Part shown: positions 41,879 through 49,918 of the stretch, in pieces
Position numbering within the stretch: position 1 is the stretch's first letter
Layout: every line of letters begins with the position of its first letter
NCBI RefSeq assembly: GCF_002211305.1
Contig: NZ_LOKW01000008.1
Location: 83,514 to 147,513 of the forward strand
Length of the DNA: 64,000 bases
Direction of reading: 5' to 3'
Source: Rhizobium sp. R634
Lineage (GTDB): Bacteria > Pseudomonadota > Alphaproteobacteria > Rhizobiales > Rhizobiaceae
Made by a program: the position numbers and the translations under genes
Notes under the pieces: model-generated
What the model was told of the DNA's origin: nothing
The model's input: the letters and a program-made list of their open reading frames with translations, nothing else
The model's database searches: none

Positions 41879-42979
41879 TTAGGCCGGGATGAGGCGTGTC
41901 CAGCCGCGCTCGTCATTCGTGGCACCCTTCTGCAGGCTGACGAGCTGCTGGCGCAGCTCGCTGGTCAGCTTGCCCGTCTGTCCGTCTCCGACCTTGAACT
42001 CCCCGCCTGCATGCCGAACCAGGCCGATGCCCGCCAGCACCGCGGCAGTGCCGCAAGCAAAGGCTTCGATGAGCTTGCCGCTGGCTGCGTCGGCCTGCCA
42101 TTCCTCGAAGGAGTAGGGACGTTGCTCAACGCGCAGGCCTTTTTCTCCGGCGAGCGCGATCACCGAAGCCCGGGTGATGCCCGGCAGGATGGTGCCGCCA
42201 AGGGGCGGGGTCACCACCGATCCGTCATTCATGACGAAGAAGACGTTCATGCCGCCGAGCTCCTCGACCCAGCGATGCTCCGCTGCATCAAGGAAGACGA
42301 CCTGATCGCACTCCCTTTTGGCGGCTTCCGCTTGCGCCACGAGACTGGCTGCATAGTTTCCGCCGCATTTTGCAGCACCCGTGCCGCCGGCGGCCGCGCG
42401 GGTGTATTCGGTCTCGACCCATAGGGAAACGGCCTTCGCTCCACCTTTGAAGTAGGCGCCGACCGGAGAGGCGATGATGCAGAAGATGTATTCCTGAGCC
42501 GGACGAACGCCGAGAAATGCCTCGTTGGCGAACATGAAAGGGCGAAGGTAGAGGCTGGCGTCGCCTGAAGGTATCCAGTTCTTGTCGACCCGGACCAGCT
42601 CTTCGACGGCCTTCAGGAAAAGTTCTTCCGGAACTTCCGGCATTGCCATGCGGGCCGCAGACTGGGCGAAACGGCGGGCGTTTTCTTCCGGCCGGAAGAG
42701 CAGGATGCGGCCGTCGTCGGCCTTATAGGCCTTCATGCCTTCGAAGATTTCCTGGGCGTAGTGCAGCACGGCGCTTGCCGGGTCGAGTTCCAGGGGGCGG
42801 CGCGGCGTCACCTTTGCGTCGTGCCAGCCCTTGTCGGGGGTCCAGCGTGCCAGGACCATATGATCCGTAAAGACTTTACCGAAGCCGGGTGTTTCCAGTG
42901 CCTTGATGCGGTCGGCGTCAGAGACGGGAGACTTGTGGAATTCGATTGTGATTTCAGGAGAGGTCGACGTCGCGGTCAT
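41879..42979 (-). CDS. ilvE: Branched-chain amino acid aminotransferase
   Basis: 366 aa from the ATG at 42979 (AAGG upstream). Fold-type IV PLP enzyme that transfers the amino group between glutamate and Leu/Ile/Val keto acids. Motifs: VLHYAQEIFEGMKAYKADDG, LYLRPFMFANEAFLGVRPAQ, catalytic Lys in GTGAAKCGGNYAASLVAQ and EELGGMNVFFVM, TPPLGGTILPGITRASVIAL. The length is that of the BCAT type II group. Divergent from an aminotransferase gene, with paired dyads between. Confidence 0.96.
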   Translation of the reverse strand: MTATSTSPEITIEFHKSPVSDADRIKALETPGFGKVFTDHMVLARWTPDKGWHDAKVTPRRPLELDPASAVLHYAQEIFEGMKAYKADDGRILLFRPEENARRFAQSAARMAMPEVPEELFLKAVEELVRVDKNWIPSGDASLYLRPFMFANEAFLGVRPAQEYIFCIIASPVGAYFKGGAKAVSLWVETEYTRAAAGGTGAAKCGGNYAASLVAQAEAAKRECDQVVFLDAAEHRWVEELGGMNVFFVMNDGSVVTPPLGGTILPGITRASVIALAGEKGLRVEQRPYSFEEWQADAASGKLIEAFACGTAAVLAGIGLVRHAGGEFKVGDGQTGKLTSELRQQLVSLQKGATNDERGWTRLIPA

Positions 42980-43067
42980 TGCTGGCACCTTGGGTAGTCC
43001 ATTGGATAATGGCGCGCACACTACTGCCACCAGGCCGGTTTTGGAAAGGTCTGAATGCGGCCATTTT

Positions 43068-43169
43068 GTCTCGTGATCGTTTCATGCAATGGGGGCAGGC
43101 TACTCGGCGTGGCCGCGCATAATCACGAGACCTATAAACTTGTCGCTCGAAACTTGTCAGGGGGACAAG
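43068..43169. promoter_or_regulatory. Two dyads in the ilvE / aminotransferase divergent promoter
   Basis: GTCTCGTGAT (43068-43077) is repeated in perfect inversion as ATCACGAGAC (43122-43131), 44 bp apart, suited to looping. Next to it CTTGTC (43139-43144) repeats as CTTGTC-AGGGG-GACAAG (43153-43169). They lie between the starts of ilvE (42979) and the aminotransferase (43247). The binding proteins are unknown. Confidence 0.5.
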
Positions 43170-43246
43170 AAAATAGGTCAGCATTGTTGACATAAATTTC
43201 CCTGCGTGGTCTGTGGGCAATGCTAAGAAAATACGAGGAAACCCCC

Positions 43247-44467
43247 ATGCTGAACTGGGACACCATGTTTGCGTCGCGCTCTTCGCGCATGCGCGCATCC
43301 GAAATCCGCGAACTGCTGAAGCTGCTCGACCGGCCCGAGATCATCTCCTTTGCCGGCGGCATTCCGGACCCGGCGCTGTTTCCGGATCAGGAATTCAAGC
43401 AGGCCTATGCTGATATCTTTTCGAGCGCTGCGGTCAGTTCAGCGCTGCAATATTCGGTCAGCGAAGGCTATAAGCCGCTGCGCGAATGGCTGGTCGGGCA
43501 GATGGCGGCGCTCGGCATTGCCTGCGGGCTCGACAATGTCTTCATCGTTTCCGGCTCGCAGCAGGGGCTCGATTATCTTGGCAAGCTCTTCCTGTCGCCC
43601 AATGATACCGCGCTGGTGACCTGGCCGACCTATCTCGGCGCGCTGCAGGCCTTCAACGCCTATGAGCCGGCCTATGACCAGCTGACGCCGGGCGGCAACC
43701 GGACGCCGGAATCCTATCGTGCCGCGGCTGCCGCTGCCGGCGGCAAGGTGAAGTTCGCCTATCTCTCGGCCGAATTTTCCAATCCGACCGGCGAAACGGT
43801 CGATCTCGCCGGCCGCGAGCGGGTGCTGGCGCTCGCCGAAGAGCTCGATATCGCCGTCATCGAGGATGCGGCCTATCAGTCGCTGCGCTACGACGGCGAT
43901 CCGATCCCGCCGATCCTGGCGCTCGAAATCGCCGAGAAGGGCCATATCGACAACACCCGCACGATCTATTGCGGCAGCTTTTCCAAGACGCTGGCGCCCG
44001 GCCTTCGCGTCGGCTTCATCGTCGCCAATGCGCCCGTCATCCGCAAGCTGGTGCTGATGAAGCAGGCGGCGGACCTGCATTCCTCGACGATCAACCAGAT
44101 CGCGATCACCCATGTCGCCGAGCGCGGCTTCGACGCGCAGGTCGCCAAGATCAAGGCCGTCTACAGCAAGCGGCGCGACTGCATGCTGGCGGCGCTCGAG
44201 AAATACATGCCCAAGGGCACCAGCTGGACGAAGCCGGAAGGCGGCATGTTCATCTGGATCACGCTGCCGGAAGGCATGGACGGCGCCAAGCTGCTGGCGA
44301 AATCGCTCGAAACCGCCAAGGTCGCCTTCGTGCCCGGCAAAGCCTTCTTCGCCGACGGCTCCGGCGCCAACACCTTCCGCGTCAGCTTCTCCTGCGCCAA
44401 CGAGCAGATGATCGAGGATGGGATCGGCCGGTTGGGCAAGCTGATTACCGACGAGATCGGCGGGTGA
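43247..44467 (+). CDS. Fold-type I PLP aminotransferase, 2-aminoadipate/LysN-like
   Basis: 406 aa from the ATG at 43247 (GAGG upstream). N-terminus MLNWDTMFASRSSRMRASEI, IISFAGGIPDPALFP, YSVSEGYKPLREWLVGQM, FIVSGSQQGLDYLGKLFLSP, SAEFSNPTGETVD, DIAVIEDAAYQSLRYDG, and PLP-Lys in CGSFSKTLAPGLRVGF. This matches LysN / MocR-C-terminal-like aminotransferases that act on aromatic, branched or alpha-aminoadipate substrates. It lacks a regulatory HTH. Divergent from ilvE, so it may share amino-acid control. Confidence 0.92.
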   Translation: MLNWDTMFASRSSRMRASEIRELLKLLDRPEIISFAGGIPDPALFPDQEFKQAYADIFSSAAVSSALQYSVSEGYKPLREWLVGQMAALGIACGLDNVFIVSGSQQGLDYLGKLFLSPNDTALVTWPTYLGALQAFNAYEPAYDQLTPGGNRTPESYRAAAAAAGGKVKFAYLSAEFSNPTGETVDLAGRERVLALAEELDIAVIEDAAYQSLRYDGDPIPPILALEIAEKGHIDNTRTIYCGSFSKTLAPGLRVGFIVANAPVIRKLVLMKQAADLHSSTINQIAITHVAERGFDAQVAKIKAVYSKRRDCMLAALEKYMPKGTSWTKPEGGMFIWITLPEGMDGAKLLAKSLETAKVAFVPGKAFFADGSGANTFRVSFSCANEQMIEDGIGRLGKLITDEIGG

Positions 44468-44483
44468 TTGTTTGAGAGGGGCT

Positions 44484-44715
44484 GTGCCGTGTGGCCCTTC
44501 ATCCGACCCTTCGGGCCACCAACCGGGGTTGAGCCGCTGGTCTGAACCCGTCCTTCGGACCCCCGCTGGGGAGAAGAGAGGGAGCAAGCCGCAATCGCGC
44601 AGGTTCCTCCGGGCTGCCGAAGAGAAGAGATGTGAGCTGGGGTAGTGCCCCGATTCCGCTTCTCCACTGCGGGGAGAAGGTGGCGGCAGCCGGATGAGGG
44701 GGCTGCACGGCACGC
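44484..44715. repeat. Repeat family D, copy 1 (diverged)
   Basis: Starts GTGCCGTGTGGCCCTTCATC and ends GATGAGGGGGCTGCACGGCA, so the ends are inverted. Inner arms include GTCCTTCGGACCCCCGCTGG followed by GGAGAAG, and CTTCTCC-ACTG-CGGGGAGAAG. Related to 58928-59141. It lies directly after the aminotransferase stop and is followed by a family A element; the whole 484-bp gap (44468-44951) is repeat-derived. Confidence 0.75.
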
Positions 44716-44722
44716 CCTCTCA

Positions 44723-44855
44723 TCCTCATTCCTGTGCTCGTCACAGGAATCCAGCCACGGCGCGTCCGCGCCGTGAATGACTTCTCCCGCAAAAGAGTTT
44801 CCCGCGCCCAAGGACTTGGGCGCACTGGATTCCTGTGACGAGCACAGGAATGAGG
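44723..44855. repeat. Rhizobial repeat family A, copy 3
   Basis: TCATTCCTGTGCTCGTCACA-GGAATCCAGCC with a GGCGCGTCCGCGCC hairpin, then the inverse arm GCGCCCAAGGACTTGGGCGC and ACTGGATTCCTGTGACGAGC-ACAGGAATGA. Arms face inward as in 17081-17210. Confidence 0.85.
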
Positions 44856-44951
44856 CAGGCGAGAGAAGTGCTTCCGCCTTTTTCTCTCGGAGGGAGGGTA
44901 AGCGGTTTATCCTCCATTGCCCGTTTTCGGCAAACCGGCCGGAACGCCCAA

Positions 44952-45995
44952 TCAAAAAATCGTCGTCCAGCCCTCGTTCGCGGTCTCGCTCTTGCCGTAG
45001 CCGACGCGGTCGGCCACGGCTCCATCGGTGTTACGCAGGATGATGTCGCCGCCGCGGTTGGCGAGCTGGGGGCCGCCGGCTGCGGCGTTGAGGGCGATGG
45101 TGCGGATCTCGCCAGCGGCAAGCGTTCCCGACAAGGTCTGCGTCCGGCCGTTTTCGTCTTCCAGTTTCCAGCCGTCGAGCGACGCCGACATGTCGGAGCG
45201 GTTGATCAGCGTCACCGTTTCGGCTTCCGTGCCGCCTGCGCCATTCACCGGGTTGATCAGCGCGGCGATGATGCGCAGCGACGAGGCGACGACCGGCTGC
45301 GGGCGGCGGGTGCCTTCGCCGCGGCCCTCGCCGCCGCGGTTTTCGGAGACGGGATGGCCGGTCTCCGCGTCGGTGTTCCAGTTCTGCGACTGGAAGCAGA
45401 GGAAGATCGCCGCCCATTCGTGGGTATCGGTGAAATGGACGAGCAGCGCCCCGTCCTGGTTCGGGCCGTTGGTGGCCTTGAAGCTGCCCCCGTCACCCTG
45501 GTTCATGTGGATGTCGTGGATGCCGTTGCCCGGTTCGAAATCGAAATATTGGTCGGGCTTGTTGTGCTCCGGCCCCCAGGCTTCGCCGAAGGCATAGAAA
45601 TGGATGTCGGGATCGGCAATGCCTTCCTCGACGATCGGCTCGATGAACTCGCGCAGATCGTTCTTCGGGCCGGAGAGCTGGAAGGGCGCGACGTCCATAT
45701 CCTCGCGCTCGATCAGGCCGCCACGGACATAATCGATCGCCAGCTCAGGGCGGTCCTTGCGGATATCGGTCAGGCCCATCGGCAGGGCTTCGAGCGCTTC
45801 GGTCAGCGTCCCGTGCTTGAAGTCGACGATGTTGGCATAGAGCAGGTCGTGCGGCGATTCCTTGGAGCGGACGTTGAGCGCGATGCGGTAGCTGACGCCG
45901 TTCGCCTCGATACGGATCTCGATATGCGGATCGTTGTCGTCGTCGAGCGCGAGCGCGCTCGCCGTACCCTTCAAAACCTTGTAATTCTTCAGCAT
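44952..45995 (-). CDS. DUF2278 protein with C-terminal lamin-tail domain
   Basis: 347 aa. Residues 1-~215 match DUF2278 (YukJ-like): NYKVLKGTASALALDDDNDP, VSYRIALNVRSKESPHDLLY, LREFIEPIVEEGIADPDIHF and GIHDIHMNQGD. Residues ~245-347 form an Ig-like lamin-tail domain (AETVTLINRSDMSASLDGWK, LEDENGRTQTLSGTLAAGEI, GDIILRNTDGAVADRVGYG). A short Gly/Arg/Glu linker (NRGGEGRGEGTRRP) joins them. No signal peptide. GGGAGG lies before the ATG. The function of neither domain is settled in bacteria. Confidence 0.85.
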   Translation of the reverse strand: MLKNYKVLKGTASALALDDDNDPHIEIRIEANGVSYRIALNVRSKESPHDLLYANIVDFKHGTLTEALEALPMGLTDIRKDRPELAIDYVRGGLIEREDMDVAPFQLSGPKNDLREFIEPIVEEGIADPDIHFYAFGEAWGPEHNKPDQYFDFEPGNGIHDIHMNQGDGGSFKATNGPNQDGALLVHFTDTHEWAAIFLCFQSQNWNTDAETGHPVSENRGGEGRGEGTRRPQPVVASSLRIIAALINPVNGAGGTEAETVTLINRSDMSASLDGWKLEDENGRTQTLSGTLAAGEIRTIALNAAAGGPQLANRGGDIILRNTDGAVADRVGYGKSETANEGWTTIF

Positions 45996-46098
45996 CGAGA
46001 CCTCCCTGGCGATGGCGGGATCTCACGATAACACTGATAAAGTGCATCTTTTGTAACGCCTGTCTTCTGCCGTGCAATGGCCGGCTTGCAGGCCGGCG

Positions 46099-47157
46099 CT
46101 ATTGCTGGACGTGCGGGCCGAAAAGTTCGAGGTCGGCTTCGCCGAGCCTGTCGCTCGCCGTGTTCAGCTGGTGCCAGTAGGGATAGATCACCGGCGGCAG
46201 GCTGATGGCGTCGAGGCGGTTGCGTTCGTCTTCCGTGAGCTTCAGGTCTGCGGCGGCGATGTTGTCGCGGAACTGGGCTTCGGTGCGCCCGCCGATGATG
46301 ACCGAGGTGACGGCTTTGCGGCCGATCAGCCAGGCAAGCGCAACTCGAGCCGCCGAAACGCCGCGCTCCTCGCCGATCGCCACCAGCGTCTCGACGATGT
46401 TCCAGAGGCGGTTTTCGTCGCGGATCGGCGGCTCCGTCCAGCCGGCGAACTGGCGCGTGCCTTCGGGTGCTGCCTGGTTGCGGCGGTGCTTGCCGGAAAG
46501 CAGGCCGCCGGCGAGCGGGCTCCAGACCAGCACGCCGAGGCCCTGGTCGACCGAGATCGGCAGCAGTTCGTATTCGGCCTCACGGGCTTCCAGCGTATAG
46601 TGGATCTGCTGGCTGACGAAGCGCTGGTAGCGGTGCTCTTTGGCGATGCCCAGGGCCTTCATGATGTGCCAGCCGGAATAGTTCGAGCAGCCGACATAAC
46701 GCACCTTGCCCTGCCGGATCAGCGTGTCGAGTGCTTCCATCGTCTCTTCGAGCGGTGTCTGGCCGTCCCATTCATGCACCTGGTAGAGATCGATGACATC
46801 GGTCTTCAGGCGCTTCAGGCTCGCCTCGCATTCGCGGATCAGGTGGTAGCGCGACAGGCCGCGGTCGTTCGGGCCGTCGCCCATGCCGAAGCGGGCCTTG
46901 GTGGCGAGCAGCACGCCCTGTGGCCGCTTGCCGGCGAGCGCCTCGCCGATGATGTTTTCGCATTCGCCTGAGGAATAGACGTTGGCGGTGTCGATCAGAT
47001 TGATGCCGGCATCGATGCAGATGTCGATCATCTTCTTCGCCTCGGAGACGCCGAGATCGCCGACCATCTTCGCCCAGCCGACGCCGCCGAAGGTCATCGT
47101 GCCCATGGTCAAAGTCGAGATTTTCAGGCCGGAGCGGCCGAGCAGACGATATTCCAT
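46099..47157 (-). CDS. Aldo/keto reductase
   Basis: 352 aa from the ATG at 47157, with GAAGGAGGAG 5 nt upstream. (beta/alpha)8 barrel with the catalytic tetrad: Asp and Tyr in LIDTANVYSSGECENIIG, Lys in VLLATKARFG, His in LYQVHEWDG. NADPH-binding C-terminal part: SPLAGGLLSGKHRRN and VTSVIIGGRTEAQFRDN. It resembles the YajO/AKR11-like branch. Monocistronic. The substrate is not predictable. The flanking gap 47158-47373 shows no gene. Confidence 0.92.
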   Translation of the reverse strand: MEYRLLGRSGLKISTLTMGTMTFGGVGWAKMVGDLGVSEAKKMIDICIDAGINLIDTANVYSSGECENIIGEALAGKRPQGVLLATKARFGMGDGPNDRGLSRYHLIRECEASLKRLKTDVIDLYQVHEWDGQTPLEETMEALDTLIRQGKVRYVGCSNYSGWHIMKALGIAKEHRYQRFVSQQIHYTLEAREAEYELLPISVDQGLGVLVWSPLAGGLLSGKHRRNQAAPEGTRQFAGWTEPPIRDENRLWNIVETLVAIGEERGVSAARVALAWLIGRKAVTSVIIGGRTEAQFRDNIAAADLKLTEDERNRLDAISLPPVIYPYWHQLNTASDRLGEADLELFGPHVQQ

Positions 47158-47373
47158 TGAAACTCCTCCTTCATCGAAACAGGATTGACGTACCTCAGCG
47201 CGGCCGAATGGCAATGGCGGCGTGGTCACGCCTGCGTGAGGCTTAGGCAAGAGTGCGGGCGCCGGCAGTTCGGGCCGCGTTGCGGTGTTGACCAATGGCG
47301 CGTGCCGGCAGCAGACGGATCGTACAATATGCTATCGGCTTGTCGACGGAAATCGTCCTGGCGCAGCCTTGCG

Positions 47374-47844
47374 TCAGGCCTCGTCCTTGTCCTTGCCGTG
47401 AATGTTGTCGCGAATCGAAGCGATCGTGTCCCGGATCTTGCCGACGGTCTCGGCGTCGAGACCGACGGCTTTGCCGATGCAGTCGAACACGTGGGCGGCG
47501 CGGCTCTTCAGGGCCAGGCCCTTGCTTGTCAGGCGCAGGAGCACCTGGCGTTCATCGGCGGGATTTCGGTTGCGGGTGACGAGGCCGACATTTTCCAGCC
47601 GCTTCAGCAGCGGGGTGAGGGTGCTGGAATCGAGGAAAAGCGTTTCGCCGAGATCCTTCACTGTGCGGTCGTCACGCGCCCACAAAGCGGTCATGACGAG
47701 GAACTGCGGATAGGTGAGTTCCATTTCGTCGAGCAGGGGGCGGTAAAGCTGGTTGAAGGCGTGGCCGGCCGAATAGATTGAAAAGCAAAGCATTTCATCG
47801 ATCTGGGGCACGCTGGCGAGATCATTCGATGGGGTATTTTTCAT
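47374..47844 (-). CDS. MarR-family regulator, OhrR-like peroxide sensor
   Basis: 156 aa from the ATG at 47844 (AGGAG 6 nt upstream; a GTG one codon earlier is possible). The N-terminal LCFSIYSAGHAFNQLYRPLL holds the single reactive Cys (~20) and the Tyr partners typical of OhrR. Winged helix: RTVKDLGETLFLDSSTLTPL, LKRLENVGLVTRNRNPADER. OhrR is oxidised at this Cys by organic peroxides and lets go of DNA. Divergent from an alpha/beta hydrolase rather than ohr, with inverted ATATAATTTGT sites between. Confidence 0.9.
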   Translation of the reverse strand: MKNTPSNDLASVPQIDEMLCFSIYSAGHAFNQLYRPLLDEMELTYPQFLVMTALWARDDRTVKDLGETLFLDSSTLTPLLKRLENVGLVTRNRNPADERQVLLRLTSKGLALKSRAAHVFDCIGKAVGLDAETVGKIRDTIASIRDNIHGKDKDEA

Positions 47845-47864
47845 CACGCTCTCCTATGGCTCCA

Positions 47865-47959
47865 ATATAATTTGTGTGCGATCTGTTTGCAAGCTATTGA
47901 CGCTGCGGGCGAGACGGACTAATTATATCGTGTACAAAGAAATCGCCTACAAATTATAT
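47865..47959. promoter_or_regulatory. OhrR-like operator region
   Basis: ATATAATTTGTGTGCGA (47865-47881) is mirrored by TCGCCTACAAATTATAT (47943-47959) with 15 of 17 matches. A third related site TTATATCGTGTACAAA lies from 47923. AT-rich TACAAATTATA-like sequences are typical of OhrR operators. The two outer sites flank the divergent promoters of the regulator and the hydrolase. Confidence 0.55.
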
Positions 47960-48033
47960 GCCGAACACGAGAGCTCTTGAACGCGAACCCGGTTCGGCTC
48001 CTGTGACACTCAACCGACGAAAGGAAATGACCA

Positions 48034-48801
48034 ATGTTCAAATTTGCTGCTGCCGTCGCCCTGGCGGGCGTTCTGTTCTCCGGTGCTGCCGTTGCCGAGC
48101 CGGCCAAGCCGACTGTCGTCCTCGTCCATGGCGCCTTTGCCGATTCCTCCAGCTGGAACGGCGTCGTCGAGATCCTGCGCAAGGACGGCTTCCCTGTCGT
48201 GGCCGCCGCCAATCCGCTGCGCAGCGTTGCAAGTGACGCCGCCTATGTCTCCGACGTCGTCGGCAGCATCGCCGGCCCCGTGGTCCTCGTCGGCCATTCC
48301 TATGGAGGGCAGGTGATCTCGGCCGCCGCGAATGGCCACGACAACGTCAAGTCGCTGGTCTATGTCGCGGCCTTCGCGCCCGATGCCGGGGAATCGGTTG
48401 CCGATCTCGCCGGCAAGTTTCCGGGCGGCACGCTGAGCGGCGCGCTGGCGGCCCCGGTAAAACTCGGCAGCGGCGGCGTCGATCTCTATATCGACCAGGC
48501 GAAATTCCATGACCAGTTCGCGAGCGACGTGCCGGCCGAACAGGCGGCGCTGATGGCGGCCGGCCAACGGCCGATCACCGAAGCCGCGCTCACCGAAAAA
48601 TCCGGCGAGCCCGCCTGGAAGAAGCTGCCGTCCTGGTTTGTCTACGGTACCGGCGACAAGAACATTCCGGCCGCAGCTCTCGGCTTCATGGCCGAGCGGG
48701 CAGGGTCCAAGCGCACCGTCGTCGTCGATGGCGCCTCTCATGTCGTGATGGTGTCGCATCCTGCGAAGGTGGCGGAGCTCATCGAAGAGGCCGCGAAGTA
48801 A
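48034..48801 (+). CDS. Exported alpha/beta hydrolase
   Basis: 255 aa. Signal peptide MFKFAAAVALAGVLFSGAAVA. Alpha/beta hydrolase fold: oxyanion region VVLVHGAFADSSSW, nucleophile elbow VVLVGHSYGGQVI (Ser), acid near WFVYGTGDKNIP (Asp), His in VVDGASHVVMVSHP. AAAGGAAATGACCA precedes the ATG. It resembles esterase/EstC-like proteins linked to peroxide responses in Proteobacteria. Divergent from the OhrR-type regulator, which probably represses it. Confidence 0.9.
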   Translation: MFKFAAAVALAGVLFSGAAVAEPAKPTVVLVHGAFADSSSWNGVVEILRKDGFPVVAAANPLRSVASDAAYVSDVVGSIAGPVVLVGHSYGGQVISAAANGHDNVKSLVYVAAFAPDAGESVADLAGKFPGGTLSGALAAPVKLGSGGVDLYIDQAKFHDQFASDVPAEQAALMAAGQRPITEAALTEKSGEPAWKKLPSWFVYGTGDKNIPAAALGFMAERAGSKRTVVVDGASHVVMVSHPAKVAELIEEAAK

Positions 48802-48812
48802 CCTTCTCCGAC

Positions 48813-48840
48813 GGGCCGCGGCGCGCAAGTGCCGCGGCCC
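48813..48840 (+). terminator. Strong GC hairpin after the hydrolase gene
   Basis: GGGCCGCGGC-GCGCAAGT-GCCGCGGCCC: a perfect 10-bp stem 11 bp after the stop. It has no T-run, so it may work as a Rho-assisted terminator or 3' stabiliser. Confidence 0.6.
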
Positions 48841-48933
48841 GATGCCGGCAAGCGGAGCCTCCCGCCGCCTGTCACATCTCTGTCAACGACCCCGAATAAG
48901 GGAGGGGTGACGCAATTCCGAGGACCCCTCCCT

Positions 48934-49911
48934 ATGAAAACGATCGTTTCCGCCGCAGCCCTTCTCGCCGCGAGCCTGTTTGCCATTCCGGCTTCGGCCG
49001 CAAACCTCGTTCTCTATACCAGCCAGCCGAACGAAGACGCGCAGGCGACGGTCGACGGCTTCATGGCGGCCAATCCCGATATCAAGGTCGACTGGGTGCG
49101 CGACGGCACGCCGAAGATCATGGCCAAGCTGCAGGCCGAGATCCAGGCCGGCAACCCGGTCGCCGACGTTCTTCTGATCGCCGACATGGTGACGCTGGAG
49201 CGCCTGAAGGAAGAGGGCAAGCTGCTCGCCTACAAGTCGCCGGAAGCCGCTCAATACGACGCCACGCTCTATGACGCCGACGGCTACTATTACTCGACCA
49301 AGCTGATCACCACCGGCATCATGTACAACACCTCGGCCGGCATGAAGCCTGCGAGTTGGAAGGATCTGACCAAGCCGGAAGCCAAGGGCCTCGTCACCAT
49401 GCCGAGCCCGCTCGCTTCGGGTGCGGCGCTCATCCACGCACAGACGCTTGCCGCCGTGCCCGGCCTCGGCTGGGATTTCTACAAGTCGCTCGCCGAAAAC
49501 GGCGCAATCGCCGCCGGCGGCAACGGCGCCGTCTTGAAGTCGGTCGCCTCGGGCGAGAAGGCTTACGGCATGGTCGTCGACTACCTGCCGATCCGCGAGA
49601 AGGCCAAAGGCGCTCCGGTCGAATTCGTTTTCCCGAGCGAAGGCGTTTCGGCCGTCACCGAGCCGGTCGGCATCCTCGCCAGCAGCAAAAATGCCGAGGC
49701 CGCCAAGAAGTTCGTCGATTACGTGCTCTCGGAAAAGGGCCAGGAAGGCTTCCTCAAGCTCGGCTATATTCCGGCGCGCAACGGCATGAAGGTGCCGGAA
49801 GGTTTCCCGGCGCGCGACACGATCAAGGTCCTGCCGATCCATGCGGCTGACGCGCTGAAGAATACCGACCAGGATCTGAAGACCTTCTCGGGCATTTACG
49901 GCTCGAACTGA
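48934..49911 (+). CDS. ABC transporter substrate-binding protein, AfuA/FbpA type
   Basis: 325 aa from the ATG at 48934. Signal peptide KTIVSAAALLAASLFAIPASA. Mature protein starts ANLVLYTSQPNEDAQATVDG; then VDWVRDGTPKIMAKLQAEIQ, ADVLLIADMVTLERL, YGMVVDYLPIREKA, EPVGILASSKNAEAAKKFVD. This is the family 1 iron/phosphonate/sugar-phosphate group. Fe(III) is the usual annotation, but the paired Tyr ligands of FbpA are not obvious, and AfuA relatives can bind sugar phosphates. First gene of a three-gene operon. Confidence 0.85.
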   Translation: MKTIVSAAALLAASLFAIPASAANLVLYTSQPNEDAQATVDGFMAANPDIKVDWVRDGTPKIMAKLQAEIQAGNPVADVLLIADMVTLERLKEEGKLLAYKSPEAAQYDATLYDADGYYYSTKLITTGIMYNTSAGMKPASWKDLTKPEAKGLVTMPSPLASGAALIHAQTLAAVPGLGWDFYKSLAENGAIAAGGNGAVLKSVASGEKAYGMVVDYLPIREKAKGAPVEFVFPSEGVSAVTEPVGILASSKNAEAAKKFVDYVLSEKGQEGFLKLGYIPARNGMKVPEGFPARDTIKVLPIHAADALKNTDQDLKTFSGIYGSN

Positions 49912-49918
49912 TCTCTTC

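Noticed and set aside
41694..41882. 62-codon open frame between the antitoxin and ilvE
   Set aside because: No RBS, no family, Arg/Cys-rich end; not distinguishable from noise.
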